A stretch of 64,000 nt of DNA from Apiospora phragmitis. Taxonomy: Eukaryota; Ascomycota; Sordariomycetes; Amphisphaeriales; Apiosporaceae. Location of the stretch: positions 1,302,001-1,366,000 of the forward strand of contig JAQQWL010000015.1 in the NCBI GenBank assembly GCA_038363925.1, read 5' to 3'. A program made the position numbers and the translations under genes. The notes below the pieces were generated by a model that saw only the letters and a list, made by a program, of their open reading frames with translations, was not told the DNA's origin and searched no databases. Shown here in pieces: positions 23,870-35,651 of this stretch (positions are counted from its first letter, which is position 1; the number at the start of each line of letters is the position of its first letter).

Positions 23870-24500
23870 TATTTAAGTTTTAAAAGAAACTTAATAAAAC
23901 GTATTTAAGTTTATATTAGTAATATAAGAGAATATTTAAACGTGTAATAAAAGAAACGCTTTATTAATAAAATAAGTAATAATACTTTTAGTTTATAAAG
24001 TAGTAATAAAAGTAATCGAGCGAAGAGATTTATATAATAAAGTTATTAAAGTTATTTACTTTATTAATAAGTTAAATTAATACTTAAATTAATTACTAAA
24101 ATAAAAAGTGTTTATATAAAATATATAAGGAATATCTATCGCTTATATATTCCGTCTCTCCTTCATCGATCCCTTATTACTCCGTCTTAATCAGTCGTGC
24201 TCTATATTGCTCAGTCATGCTTAGTATTGCTTAGTCGTGCTCAGTCGTGCTCAGTCGTGCTCAGTCGTGCCCCGCTGAGCTGCATCTATTATCCGTATTA
24301 TCACGTGACCAAGGCTGGTCGTCTAGTCTAGTTTATCTGCCCAGATCTTGTCCGTCTAGGTCTGTCTATAAGTCGTCTGCTTACCTCGGGTTTTTCCTTT
24401 AATAACTGTCATCGTGCCCCTGATAGGTGGGTCCGTCATCGTTAGTGGGTCGTAATCGTTGATACTGAGTTTTATATATGCCCCGGTTATTATAAAGCCG
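23870..24500 (+). repeat. Diverged LTR copy (A)
   Basis: The first half (AATAAACGCTATTTAAGTTT onward) matches the start of the LTR-like repeats at 33347, 33979 and 43881. The second half (24140-24500) is a near-normal-composition island carrying a 10-bp tandem repeat and differing from the other LTRs. Confidence 0.6.
24191..24270 (+). repeat. 10-bp tandem repeat, eight units of TCAGTCGTGC type
   Basis: Eight consecutive 10-mers in exact register; four are TCAGTCGTGC, others are TCAGTCATGC, TTAGTCGTGC, TTAGTATTGC and TCTATATTGC. The TTAG and TATT variants fit C-to-T change at CpA or loss of CpG. It retains CA and TG dinucleotides. Confidence 0.9.
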
Positions 24501-24787
24501 TAATAATGTTTATTATTATTTAATATAACTTTTATTATATTTTAATAAATTTTAATTATAAAAAATTAATCGATATTACTTAATTAATTAATAAATATAT
24601 TAACTTTAATATCTTTTATTAAGTATTTAAGTTTTTTAATATTTAATTTAAAGAAAAACTAGTATTAAATAAATTAAAAAAGTGTATTATTTAATATCTT
24701 TAACTATTTATTTCTTAAAACTTAAATAAAGGCTAGGTTTTTATAAACTTAATTAAAAGTAAATAACGTGTTTATAAAAAGATTATT

Positions 24788-24910
24788 ATAATCGACGGGT
24801 TAATCCCTCACGAGGTAGCACTTAAAGCGTAGAATTAAATAAAAATAACCGTCTAGTTATTTTCGAAGCTTTTATTTTATAGCGTAGTGGTTAATTTAAA
24901 CGCACTATAA
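24788..24910 (+). repeat. tRNA-related short repeat, copy F (mutated)
   Basis: Same order of motifs as the copies at 40520-43193: GACGGGTTAATCCCTCACGA, GGTAGCACTTAAAGCGTAGA, TTCGAAGCTTTTATTTTATA, then the A-box-like TAGCGTAGTGGTTAA. More C-to-T changes than the copy at 41590. Confidence 0.75.
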
Positions 24911-25681
24911 TAAAGATATAAATATATTTAAAGTTTAATAAACTTATAAAAAAGTGCGGAGAGATATCTTTTAGTATAACCTTTTAAGTTTATTATAAAA
25001 TAAAAAGTAAGGTGTTAATTAATTAAGTTAAACTTAATAAATTTTTTATAAGTATTTTTCTTTAATAACTTCGTTAATTTATTAATTTTTATTTTAGTTT
25101 TTAATATATAAACTAGTTTAAATAATCCTTCGGTTTATTTTTTAATAATTTATTTATATTAAATATTAATATATTTTATTTACGTATTATTTTTATTAAT
25201 TTTATATTAATTTTATAAAGTTTAAACACTATTTAAGTTATATTATAGTTTTTAATTAACTTTTTTCTTAATATTTTAATAATTTTAATCTTAAAGGGTA
25301 TAACGTTATAATATTATTAAACTTTTAAAATTCGAATTATTAAACTAAAGACTTTATATATACTTTTTATTATAAAAATAGTTTTATTAATTTTATTACG
25401 TTAAATATAAATATTTAAAAAAACGTTTAACTTTTTTTAATTCGTTTTAAATGTTATAAACAATTATTATATTTTTAATAAAAATAAGTATATCATTTAT
25501 ATATAAAATAAATAGTTATTTAATTTAAAAGGTTTAAAGCTAAGCTTTTTTATTATTAAAAAAATAATAAAAAACTAATATAAAAAGCTTCGTTATAAGC
25601 TATAACGTGGTTTATTACTAAGTCGGCTTTATTATTAAGTTAGTCACTTTTTTAATTTTTTTAATTAAACTTTAATATATA

Positions 25682-26993
25682 ACGTACCCTATAAGCGAAA
25701 TAACTATATAAGCGAATTAACTACTTTCGCTAAATTTCGTATAAATAACTTTTATAACTTAATTCTTTTATTATTTATTATAGGTAATATTTAAAAAGAA
25801 GGGTAAATAGTTTTAACGTTTTAAGCGCTTAAAAACGACTCGAAAAGAAATCTCTAACGCGTAGCTTAAATATATAAAGTCTTTTATATAACCCTTTATA
25901 ACCGATAGTTTAATATTTTTACGAAACGCGAAATTCCCGCTAATTCTCGAAAATTAATATATTTTAAAGAAGATATAATCGTACGATATATAATCGATTT
26001 AAATTCGCGGTTATTTCTTTCTCGGATAAGTAATATTAAAGATATAGCGAATCGATTACTCCGTTAACGCGACGCGGGACGCGTCGGCGTTAATTAAGCT
26101 TCGAACTTCGTACGACGATACTTAAACCTCCGGACGCGTTTTAATTAAAAAATCGATTATTAAAGAGTCTTTTATAAAGATCTCGACGCGTATTACGCGT
26201 AGTTTATATTTATATAAAATATAAATTATAAATATAAGATTTAAAAAGAGGATATTTATAACTTCGACGAGACCGGCTTTTTTATAAGTTAAATCTCGTT
26301 TGAAATAGTCGTTATAACGTCCGATTAATACGAGAAGCTTAGGGTTATTCCGAAATCTATTATTTCGTAATTAAATATAAAGCTATATACGTTAACGCCT
26401 CCGACGACCTCTTTTAGCTTATTTATACTTTAAGAATTAAAGATTTTAAATAATTTAATTAAAGCTTAATTTTAAATCGAATATATAAGAAATCGAATTA
26501 TACGGTATTAAAATAACTTTTCGATATTAATTTTAATTAAACTTAATTATATTACGAAAAATATAATATAAGTTATATACCGGCTCGCTTTTTAAAAAAG
26601 TAAAGTAAGCGTATTACGAGAGGCGAATAAGATACTTAGCCGGCGCCGCCGTACGAAAAGAAAACGGCTATAAAGTAAAGGATTATTTCGTATATAAAAT
26701 AAAAAAAACCTATAGTTTTAAAATAATATTAATAAATAATTATAAAATGAATCGCGTTAAAGGAGTAATTATACAAGGACGTTTAAACCACGCTTATAGC
26801 GCTATAAAATCTACGGAGAGCCCGGGTATAATACGCGTACTTATTAGAATAATATAGAGGTATTTAAAAATAAGGATTTCGATTAATTTTAATAAATTAT
26901 ATTTATTATAGTAATATTAATTTAAACTTTATTATATTAAGTTTTAAAAAGTGGTTAATTCGTTTATATAATTATTTCGCTTATAAAGTATAT
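25682..26993 (+). mobile_element. Fot1/pogo-type DNA transposon copy 1, internally deleted
   Basis: Bounded by TA target duplications and inverted ends ACGTACCCTATAAGCGAA / RIP-altered complement at 26975-26993. Shares its two flanks with copy 4 but lacks about 0.55 kb in the middle, at about 26348, corresponding to the catalytic DDE region, so it is a non-autonomous derivative. Confidence 0.75.
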
Positions 26994-26995
26994 TA

Positions 26996-27970
26996 AAATC
27001 TTTATAATTATAATACCGATTTAATTAAAAAAGATCGTATCGTTTTAATAATTTAAGCGACGCGAGAAGGTTCGAATCGAATTAATTAAAGAGCTGCTAT
27101 AAAAATATACGACGACCCCCGAGTTATTTTAAGCGACCGACTCCGCGGTATTAAACCTCGACGCGAAATTTAATATTTATAATATAAATTTAATTTAATT
27201 AAAAAAGAGGTGCTTTATAATTATATAATTAATTTAAATATTTAAAATATTTTTTAACGTTAATACTATAAAATTTTTATTTTTTATTTTTAAAGTTATA
27301 TAATTAAAAATAGTTAATAATTATTAAATATATTTATTTAAAAAGTTAATATATTCCGTCGTTTTTAATTATTTAAAACTAATATTACTTTATATATTAA
27401 TTTCGTAAATACGATTTACCGGGCGATTAAGTAATTCAACCGACTTTTAATAATTAAATCGATAACGAAACAAGCTTAAACTAAATTTAATATTTCGATA
27501 AGTATATTAAAGCGCGGACGAAAAGCTTTTATTACTTCTTAATTCTAAACGGTTACGGAAACTATATTTTAACCAAATTCGAAGAATATTATAAAAATAA
27601 CGGCATTATTACGCTTAATATATTTTTTTACTTTTTTTATTTATTTGAACCTTTAAATATAATATTTTATTCGCCGTTAAAACGTACTTATTAGAAAAAA
27701 TTAAGTTATTTATTAAAGTGTTAATAAAGTATATTATAAGATTAAAAGTTTTTAATACTTTTAAAACGGTATATTTTATTATTTTTATAAAAAATACTAT
27801 TAAATCTAGATTTAACGTATTTAGTTTAATATTTTATTACTTAAACGAAATACTTAATAAATTAAATATACGTTTTAAAACGTTTAATATAATTTACGGT
27901 TTAATTAAATACTTTTTAAAACCTTGTATAATAAAATATAAATTTATTTAATTACTACGCTTAAAATTAA
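26996..27970 (+). mobile_element. Second-family Fot1/pogo-type transposase remnant
   Basis: A RIP-altered frame around 27540-27680 reads LNGYGNYILTKFEEYYKNNG then a PLN motif, matching the LDGHxSH...QPLD core of DDE_1 transposases with mutated residues. Its DNA differs from copies 1-5 but matches, in reverse, the segments at 44563-45187 and 47012-47600. Ends not determined. Confidence 0.6.
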
Positions 27971-27974
27971 TTAA

Positions 27975-29729
27975 AACTACTTAGTATCGTTTTCGTTAAA
28001 CGCTTTTATATTATTCTAATAGGTACGAGTATTATACCCGGGCTCTCCGTAGATTTTATAGCGTTATAAACGCGTCTTAAACGTCCTCGTATAATTACTC
28101 CTTTTTCGCGATTTATTTTATAATTATTTATTAATATTTTTTTAAAACTATAGGTTTTTTTAGGTTATATAGGAAATGATCCTTTATTTTATAGCCGTTT
28201 CTTTTTTATACGGCGGCGCCGACTAAGTATTTTATTTACTTCTTATAATACGGTTACTTTACTTTTTAAAAGAGCGAGCCGGTATATAACTTATTTTATA
28301 TTTTTTATAATTAAATTAAATTAAATAAAAATTAATATCGCGGAGTTATTTTAATACTACGTGATTCGATTTTTTACGTATTCGGTTTAAAATTAAGCTT
28401 TAATTAAATTATTTAAAGTTTTTAATTTTTAAGGTATAAATAAGGCGAAAAGAGGTCGCCGGAGGCGTCGGCGAATATAGTTTTATATCTAATTATAAAA
28501 TAATATATTCCGGATCGTACGGTATAAGTCCTGCCTTTTAAAAACCTCTCTAAATATTTAAAATAATAAAAATCGCTTAGAACGCTTTTAAAAACGCTAG
28601 TAAAAAGTCCCCCTTTAAGATATAAATAATATACGTTCGTATAAAACCTTCGATTTCTTTTTTATATAACTTTTTTAATATATAAAAATAGCCGATATTA
28701 AAAAATAAAAGCTTATATAATAAATAAGAAAATATATAAAGTATAATAATTAGCTTCTTTTTATAATAAAGCTTAGAAATTATAAAATAATAACTTTTAT
28801 AGCTGTTAAGAATTAATGAATAATAAATAATTTTCGTATAAAACTTCGTATATTTATTAAAATATCGAATTAGTCCTCGCTTTTTTTATTCGTAATTTAG
28901 CCGTTTTTAATAATTACGATTACCTAGTCCTTTAATAATAAGCTGTTTTCGTATTAAAAAAAGAGGTACGTTTTCTCGATAAATATAATATACGGAGGGA
29001 TAGCGTAACCGTATAATCCGACGCTTTAAATAATTATAACCTATTCTTAGTTCTTTTATTAAATTACTTTAGGTTTCTCGTATTAATTAAAAGTGGTTAT
29101 AATTATTTTTAACGTGATTTAATTTATAAAAAAGCTGGTTTCGTCGAAGTTATAAATATCCTCTTTTTAAATCTTATATTTATAAATTATATTCTATATA
29201 AAAATAAACTATACATAATACGCGTCGAGATTTTTATAAAAAACTTTTTAAAAATCGATTTTTCGATTAAAACGCGTCCGGAGGTTTAATTACCGTCGTA
29301 CGAAACTAAAAGCCTAATTAATATCGATACGTCCCGCGTCGCGTTAATAAAATAATCGATTTATTATATTTTTAATATTATTTATTCGAGGCGAAAACTA
29401 TCGCGAATTTAAATCGATTATATATTATACGATTAATTACTTTTTAAAATTCGTAAGTTTTTATATTAGTAATTATATATCTCGTTATAAAATATTATCG
29501 CGATACCGGTAACGTAAGATTATATAGCGAATATTATATATTCTTACTACGAATTATACGCTTAATTTAAAGTTTCTTTAAAACGCTTAAAGCGTTAATT
29601 ATATATCGCTTTCTTTTTATTAACTTATTATTATAAGTAATAAAAATATAAAGAATAAAATATAAGTTTTAAAGAATTATAAAAAAGTATTTAATTAAAC
29701 CGTATATTTAATTAAACTATAGGTTACGT
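27975..29729 (-). mobile_element. Fot1/pogo-type transposon copy 2 (minus, left end lost)
   Basis: Contains the family landmarks CCCGGGCTCTCCGTAGATTT, CGGCGGCGCCG and ACGCGTCCGGAGGTTTAATT in reverse orientation relative to copy 4. The right terminus ends in GGTTACGT before TA at 29730. The left terminus is missing, truncated against the second-family remnant. Confidence 0.7.
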
Positions 29730-29759
29730 TATACTTAAATTATTACGTTTTAAAATAAT

Positions 29760-31564
29760 TAAAATACTTTATAAATAAGTTATATATATAAGCGAGCTAC
29801 GCAATTTTTATTATTAAGCTTTAAAAGTTATAAATTAATTTAATTATAACGCTTAAAATTAATTAAATATATTATTTTAATAAATATACGTATTATACCC
29901 GGGCTCTCCGTAGATTTTATAGCGTTATAGGCGTGTTTTAAACGTCCTCGTATAATTACTCCTTCGACGCGATTCGTTTTATAATTATTTATTAATGTTT
30001 TTTTAAAACTATAGGTCTTTTTTAACTTATATATAAAGTGATTTTTTATTTTATAACTATTCCTTTTTTATACGGCGGCGCCGGCTAAGTATTTTATTTA
30101 TTTTTTAAAAGAGTAATTCGGTATATAACGTACGTTATAACCTTTAAGATTTAATTAAAACTAATTAAAATAAACGTTAAAGAGGTATTTTAATATTAAC
30201 GATACGGTTTCGAACGTATTTAGTTTAAAACTAAGCTTTAATCGAGTTGTTTAAAGTTTTTAATTCTTAAAGGATAAGTAGGCCGGAAAACGTCCCTAGA
30301 GGTGTTAAAGTGCGTAGCGTTATATCTAATTATAAAATAATATATTCCGGATTATATAAAACGAGTCTTATTTTTTAAAAGTTTCTTTATATATTTAAAA
30401 CGGTAAAAGTCGCCTGGAACGCTTTTAAAAACGCTGGTAAGAAGTTTTTTTTTAGAGATATAACTAATATACGCTCGTATAAAACCTTTAATTTCTTTTT
30501 TATATACCCTTTTTAATATATAAAAATAGCCGATATTAAAAGGCTAGAACTTATACGATAAATAAGAAAATATAGAGTATAATAATCGAGTTCTTTTCGT
30601 AATAGAGCTCGAAAGTTATCGAGTGGTGGTTTTCGTGGCCGTTTAGAACTAGGAGGCGATAACGACCTTTTATACGAGACCTGGTATATTAATTAAAATA
30701 TCGAATTTAGTCCTCGCCTTTTTTTTATTTATAATTTAGCTATTTTTAGTAATTACGATCACCTAGGCTTTTAGTAATAGGCTATTTTTATATTAAAAAG
30801 AGAGGTACGTTTTCTCGGTAAAGATAATGTATAGGGGGATAACGTAACCGTTTAATCCGACGCTTTAAATAATTATAATTTATTTTAAATTCTTTTATTA
30901 TATTACTTTAAGCTATTAGCGTTAATTAAAGGTGGTTATAATTATTTCGAACGAAATTTAATTTATAAGAAACCTTATCTCGTTGAAATTATATATATCC
31001 TTCTTTTATATCTTATACTTATTAATTATATTCCGTACGAAAGTAAACTATGCGTAATACGCGTTAAGATTTTTATAAAAGACTTTTTAATAATCGATTC
31101 TTTAATTAAAACGCGTCCGGAGGTCTAGTTATTATTATACGAAATTAAAGGCCTAATTAAAGCCGACGCGTCTCGCGTCGCGTAAGTTAAATAATCGATT
31201 CGCTATATCTTTTATATTATTTAATTAAGGAAGAAACGATCGCGTATTTAAATTAATAATGTACCGAATAATTAATTTCTTTTTAAAATTAAAAAGCTTT
31301 CGAGAGTTTATAGAGATTTCGGATCGTGGTTAAATTCCGCGTCGTTGGCTGCGTAACGTCGACTTTAGGATATAATATATCGCTGTAGCTTTTCGTATAT
31401 TTAATTTCGAGTTATCTTAAAACGCTTAAAGCGTTAAATTAAACCTTTTTTCTTTATTTTTAAATTTTATACTTGTTAAAAAAAGTTAATATAAAGTTAA
31501 TTATAAAAAAGTTAATTAAAAGTGCGTAGCTCGTTTATATACGTAGCTCGTTTATAGGGTACGT
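29760..31564 (-). mobile_element. Fot1/pogo-type transposon copy 3 (minus)
   Basis: Full-length size (1.8 kb). The right end GCTCGTTTATAGGGTACGT is followed by TA; the left end is a heavily mutated version. Same internal landmarks as copy 2. Transposase frame destroyed by RIP. Confidence 0.75.
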
Positions 31565-31566
31565 TA

Positions 31567-33330
31567 ATATTTATAACCTTTAAGCGTTATTTAACTTTTA
31601 ATAAACGATTAAATATTTTATTTTTTAATTTAAAATAAGGTTTTTACTTATTAAAAAAGCTTTTTAATATTAATTTTAAATCTTATAAACTAAATGATAA
31701 TATATATATATAATAATATATAAAATAACTTTTATAAAACATTAAATACGTACTTTATAAAAAGTTAATTTAATATTTTTTCAACGTTAAAATGTTAAAA
31801 ACTCGCGCGTTTAACTTAAAAAAGCCCTTATTATATAAGAATCTTAAAAGCTATAAAATGAGAAAGTAAAAAGAAAGTGTTTAGTAATTAATAAAGGCGA
31901 AAAAAAGGTTTATTAAAACGAAAAGCGACTGGTAAAAGGCGTTATAATATTTACGACGAAATAAGTTATAATATATTAATATATAAAATAGATATAAAAT
32001 TAAGTAATTTTAATTAATTTAAAACACTACAATTAAATTATATTATTTATAAATATTAAAATATAATAAAAGTAAACTATTTAGTAATATAAATTATATA
32101 ATAATAAATTACGTTAAGTTATTTATTAAATTTATTATAATTACGAGAATATTAAATATTAAACTTTAATATATATGTTTTATTACTTATGAGTTTTATT
32201 AAAAAAATTATTATTTTTTATCTAATTCGTTATTTAATTTCATATCTTTTTTATATGTTCGCGTATTATAACCTATTTCGGCGTAAATATTACAGCGCCT
32301 TCTACCGGTCGCCTTCTCTTTTAACGAACCCCTCGTTCCGTATTTATTAATTATTAAACGCTTTTTTTTTACCTTCTCGTTTTATAGCTCTTAAGATTCT
32401 TATATAATAGGGGCTTTTTTAAGCTAAACCCGCGATTTTTTAGTTTTCCGGTGTTTAAAAAGTATTAAATAAACCTTTTATAAAATACGTATTTAATTTT
32501 TAATAAAAGTTATTTTATATACTATATATATATTATTATTATTTAGTTTATAATATTTAAAATTAATATAGAAAAGCTTTTTTAATAAATAAAAACGTTA
32601 TTTTAATAAAAATAAAATATTTAATCGTTTATTAAGGTTTAAGTAATATTTAAAAGTTATAGGTACTAATTATTTTTAAACGCGACGCGTTAAATATAAA
32701 CGTTTAAAAACGTATAACGTAGTTTATTACTAAGTCGGCCATATTATTAAATCAGCCATTTTTTCTATATCTTACTACTTTTATATAATTTAATTTAATT
32801 TTAACGCTTTTAATTAATTAAAATTACTCGTTATTTAAATCGCTACTTAATTTTATATCTTTTTTATATATTCGCGTATTATAACTCGTTTCGCCGTAGA
32901 TATTATAGCGTCTTCTACCGGTCGCCCTCCGCTTTAACGAACCCCCCGTTCCGTATTTATTAATTATTAAACGTTTCTTTTTTACTTTCTCGTTTTATAG
33001 CTTTTAAGATTCTTATACAATAAGGGCTTTTTTAAACTAAACGCGCGATTTTTTAATTCTTTAACGTTTAAAAAATATTAAATAGCTTTTTATAAAGTAT
33101 ATACTTAATTCTTTATAAAGGTTATTTTATATATTATTATATATATATCTTTTATTATTTAGTTTATAATATTTAAAGTTAATATCGATTTTTTTTAATA
33201 AATAAAAACTTTATTTTTAATAAAAGTAAAATATTTAGTCATTTATTAAGGATTAGACGACGTTTAAAGGTTATAGGTATTAGCCGTCTTTAGACGCGAC
33301 GAGCTAAGTATAAGCGTTTAAAGACGTATA
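31567..33330. repeat. Three-copy ~0.5-kb repeat (one inverted, two direct)
   Basis: A unit containing TTCTACCGGTCGCC, a TATTTATTAATTATTAAACG string and a tail near TTTAAGCTAA occurs in plus orientation at about 32200-32700 and 32820-33330, and in reverse at about 31600-32000. Type of element unknown; no coding potential recognised. Confidence 0.65.
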
Positions 33331-33346
33331 TTTATAACGAATATGT

Positions 33347-33977
33347 AACGAACGCTATCTAGGTTTTAAAAAAAACCTAGTAAAACGTACTAAGGTTTAT
33401 GTTAATAATACGAAAAAGTATTTAAACGTGTAATAAAAGTTGCTTTTATTAATATAATAAGTAATAACTTATAAGAATAAAAATAACGAAGAGGCGTAGG
33501 TTTTAAAAGTATTCGTAATAGTTTCGTTAAAGTTATTTATTTTATTAATAAGTTAAGATTAATATTTAAATTAATTATTAAAATAAAAAGTATTTATATA
33601 AAATATATAGGGGACGTCCGTCGTTATATTTAATTTCTTTTTTTATTAATCCGTTAAATTACTTAGCTTACTTTTATATTTTAATAATCCGGGTAATCCC
33701 CTCGTTAGTTAAATTACCGGCTCACTTTGTCATTTTTAGTGATCCCCGTGATCCTTTACGTGACGTTATTTTTATTACTCTTTTAAGTCGTATCCAGCCT
33801 GTTATTATTCGGGATACCGTCGTCGTGGTCGCCGTGCGCTTTTATAATATAGGTACGTTTATATTAATATAGCTAGTAGCGCGGTCGGTAGCCGTAATAT
33901 CGTAGCCTAGGCGGGGTATCGTAAATCTGGCCCGGTGATTTATAGGTCTTAGCCGCATGATTAGGTCAGGTCGTAAT
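33347..33977 (+). repeat. LTR copy B, abutting LTR C
   Basis: Starts AACGAACGCTATCTAGGTTT like the other LTRs, but its 3' half differs from C and D and has closer to normal composition. It directly precedes LTR C, suggesting a solo LTR or the end of another element. Confidence 0.55.
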
Positions 33978-33978
33978 A

Positions 33979-34660
33979 GAATACTATCTAAGTTTTAAAA
34001 GAAACCTAGTAAGACGTATTAGGGTTTATATTAATAATACGAGAAAGTATATAAACGTGCGATAAAGATAACGCCTCTACCGGTATAATATATAATAGCC
34101 GGATCGTAACGTAGTAATAAAGGGTTAAATAAAAGTATTTATATAATAAAGTTATTAAGGTTATTTATTTTATTAATAAATTAAAATTAATATTTAAATT
34201 AATTATTAAAATAAAAAGTATTTATATAACTATATTAGAAATCGTTTATCGTTATATATTTAGTCTCTCTTTTATTAATATTCCTCGGTTCCTAGGGATC
34301 TCGAGGATCTCGTAAGATCCTATCGAGCCGGTTCTTTAGATCTCGTCGAGATCTCGAGAGCTACTAACTTTTTATTACCTTATCTTTATATGACTTATAG
34401 TTATTATCCTATTTTAACTATTTAACTTATACTAGTTATTTTTATTTATTTATTTTTATTTATCTTTAATTAATTAACTTTAACGTGCTATTATCGTAGT
34501 ATTAATTATTAGGGTTTTATAGCGATATAATAAGGTTTATTATCGTTAATAAAGCGTAAGCGCTAACCGGACTTTTATAGGTTTATAAGCATTTCGAGTT
34601 ATTATTAATCCGTATTAAAAAATATGGGCCCTAGCCGTATAACTAGGCTAGGTTATAATA
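33979..34660 (-). repeat. LTR (copy C) of the gypsy element
   Basis: Matches 43881-44562 over its full length with RIP-type differences. It contains near-palindromic GATCTCG motifs (34295-34357). Confidence 0.75.
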
Positions 34661-35651
34661 ATATTTCTCCTCCCTTATTTATTTTATCTTTAAAGTGGTT
34701 TAGTTAATATAAGTACTTAAGGGGTCTCGCCGTATCGAGTATTTATAATATATATTTATTATATTATTTCATCGTGTTAAGAAACGTTATACGTTAAAAT
34801 AATTTAAAAGCGAGAAATTTTATATTTATAATCTTTTATTTAAATTATTTTTAAAAGTCTCGTTATTATATCGAATAATTACTCTTATTATATTCATCGT
34901 AGTTTTATTTATTAAGTTTCGTCGGACGATTTTTTTTACTATAACGAGTATATTATTAACTATTAATTTAATTATAATATAAATTTTTTATTAAAAGTTT
35001 TATTAAATACTACCGTATAATATTTTAAATTAGAGGCGGAAATCGAGGAGGTTAAACAGCGTCGTCGCGAAATAAACGCGAAGGTATAACGTTTTCGAAA
35101 ATAGAAAAAGCTATAGTTTAAAAAAATAATACGGGCGGTTTAGCGTAACTTTAACTCCGTCGAGGAGCTTAAGCGTATAGAATATAAAAAGGTTAAAGAG
35201 GAGGCCCGTCGTACGGCTACGACCGAGTCGGTTTTTAAAAAGGTTTCGATACTGCCCCTTAACTTTTCCTTCGATTAGAACGGCGTATACTTAAATATTT
35301 CGTTAAAACCTTCGCTATTAGTTAAGTTTAAACTTATTCTTTAAATAATTAAAGCTTTTAAATACTTCTTAAGTTTTTAAGTATTATCTTTTAATAAATA
35401 ACCCTTTTATTAGACGAGGTATTAGAGGCCTCGTCCGATTTTCCTTTTATCGGTAATCTTTTCGACCTCGTACTCGTGCTAATCCGTTTCGACTTCTAGC
35501 TGCGTATCGATTAAAATGTTCTTAACCGCTAGCTTAAATAATAAGATATAGAATATAAGGTGTATCCGCATTGTTTTAAGTAGTAATAATTAATAATTAG
35601 TTTTTAAAATATCTTTTACGATTTTAAATAATTCGATCTTTTTAAAGTCTA

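Noticed and set aside
24191..24270. CRISPR array
   Set aside because: Contiguous 10-bp tandem units without spacers, in a eukaryotic transposon context.
27718..27951. 77-codon open frame in the AT-rich block
   Set aside because: Overlaps the C-terminal part of a mutated DDE_1 transposase; Ile/Phe/Asn/Lys composition reflects AT bias.
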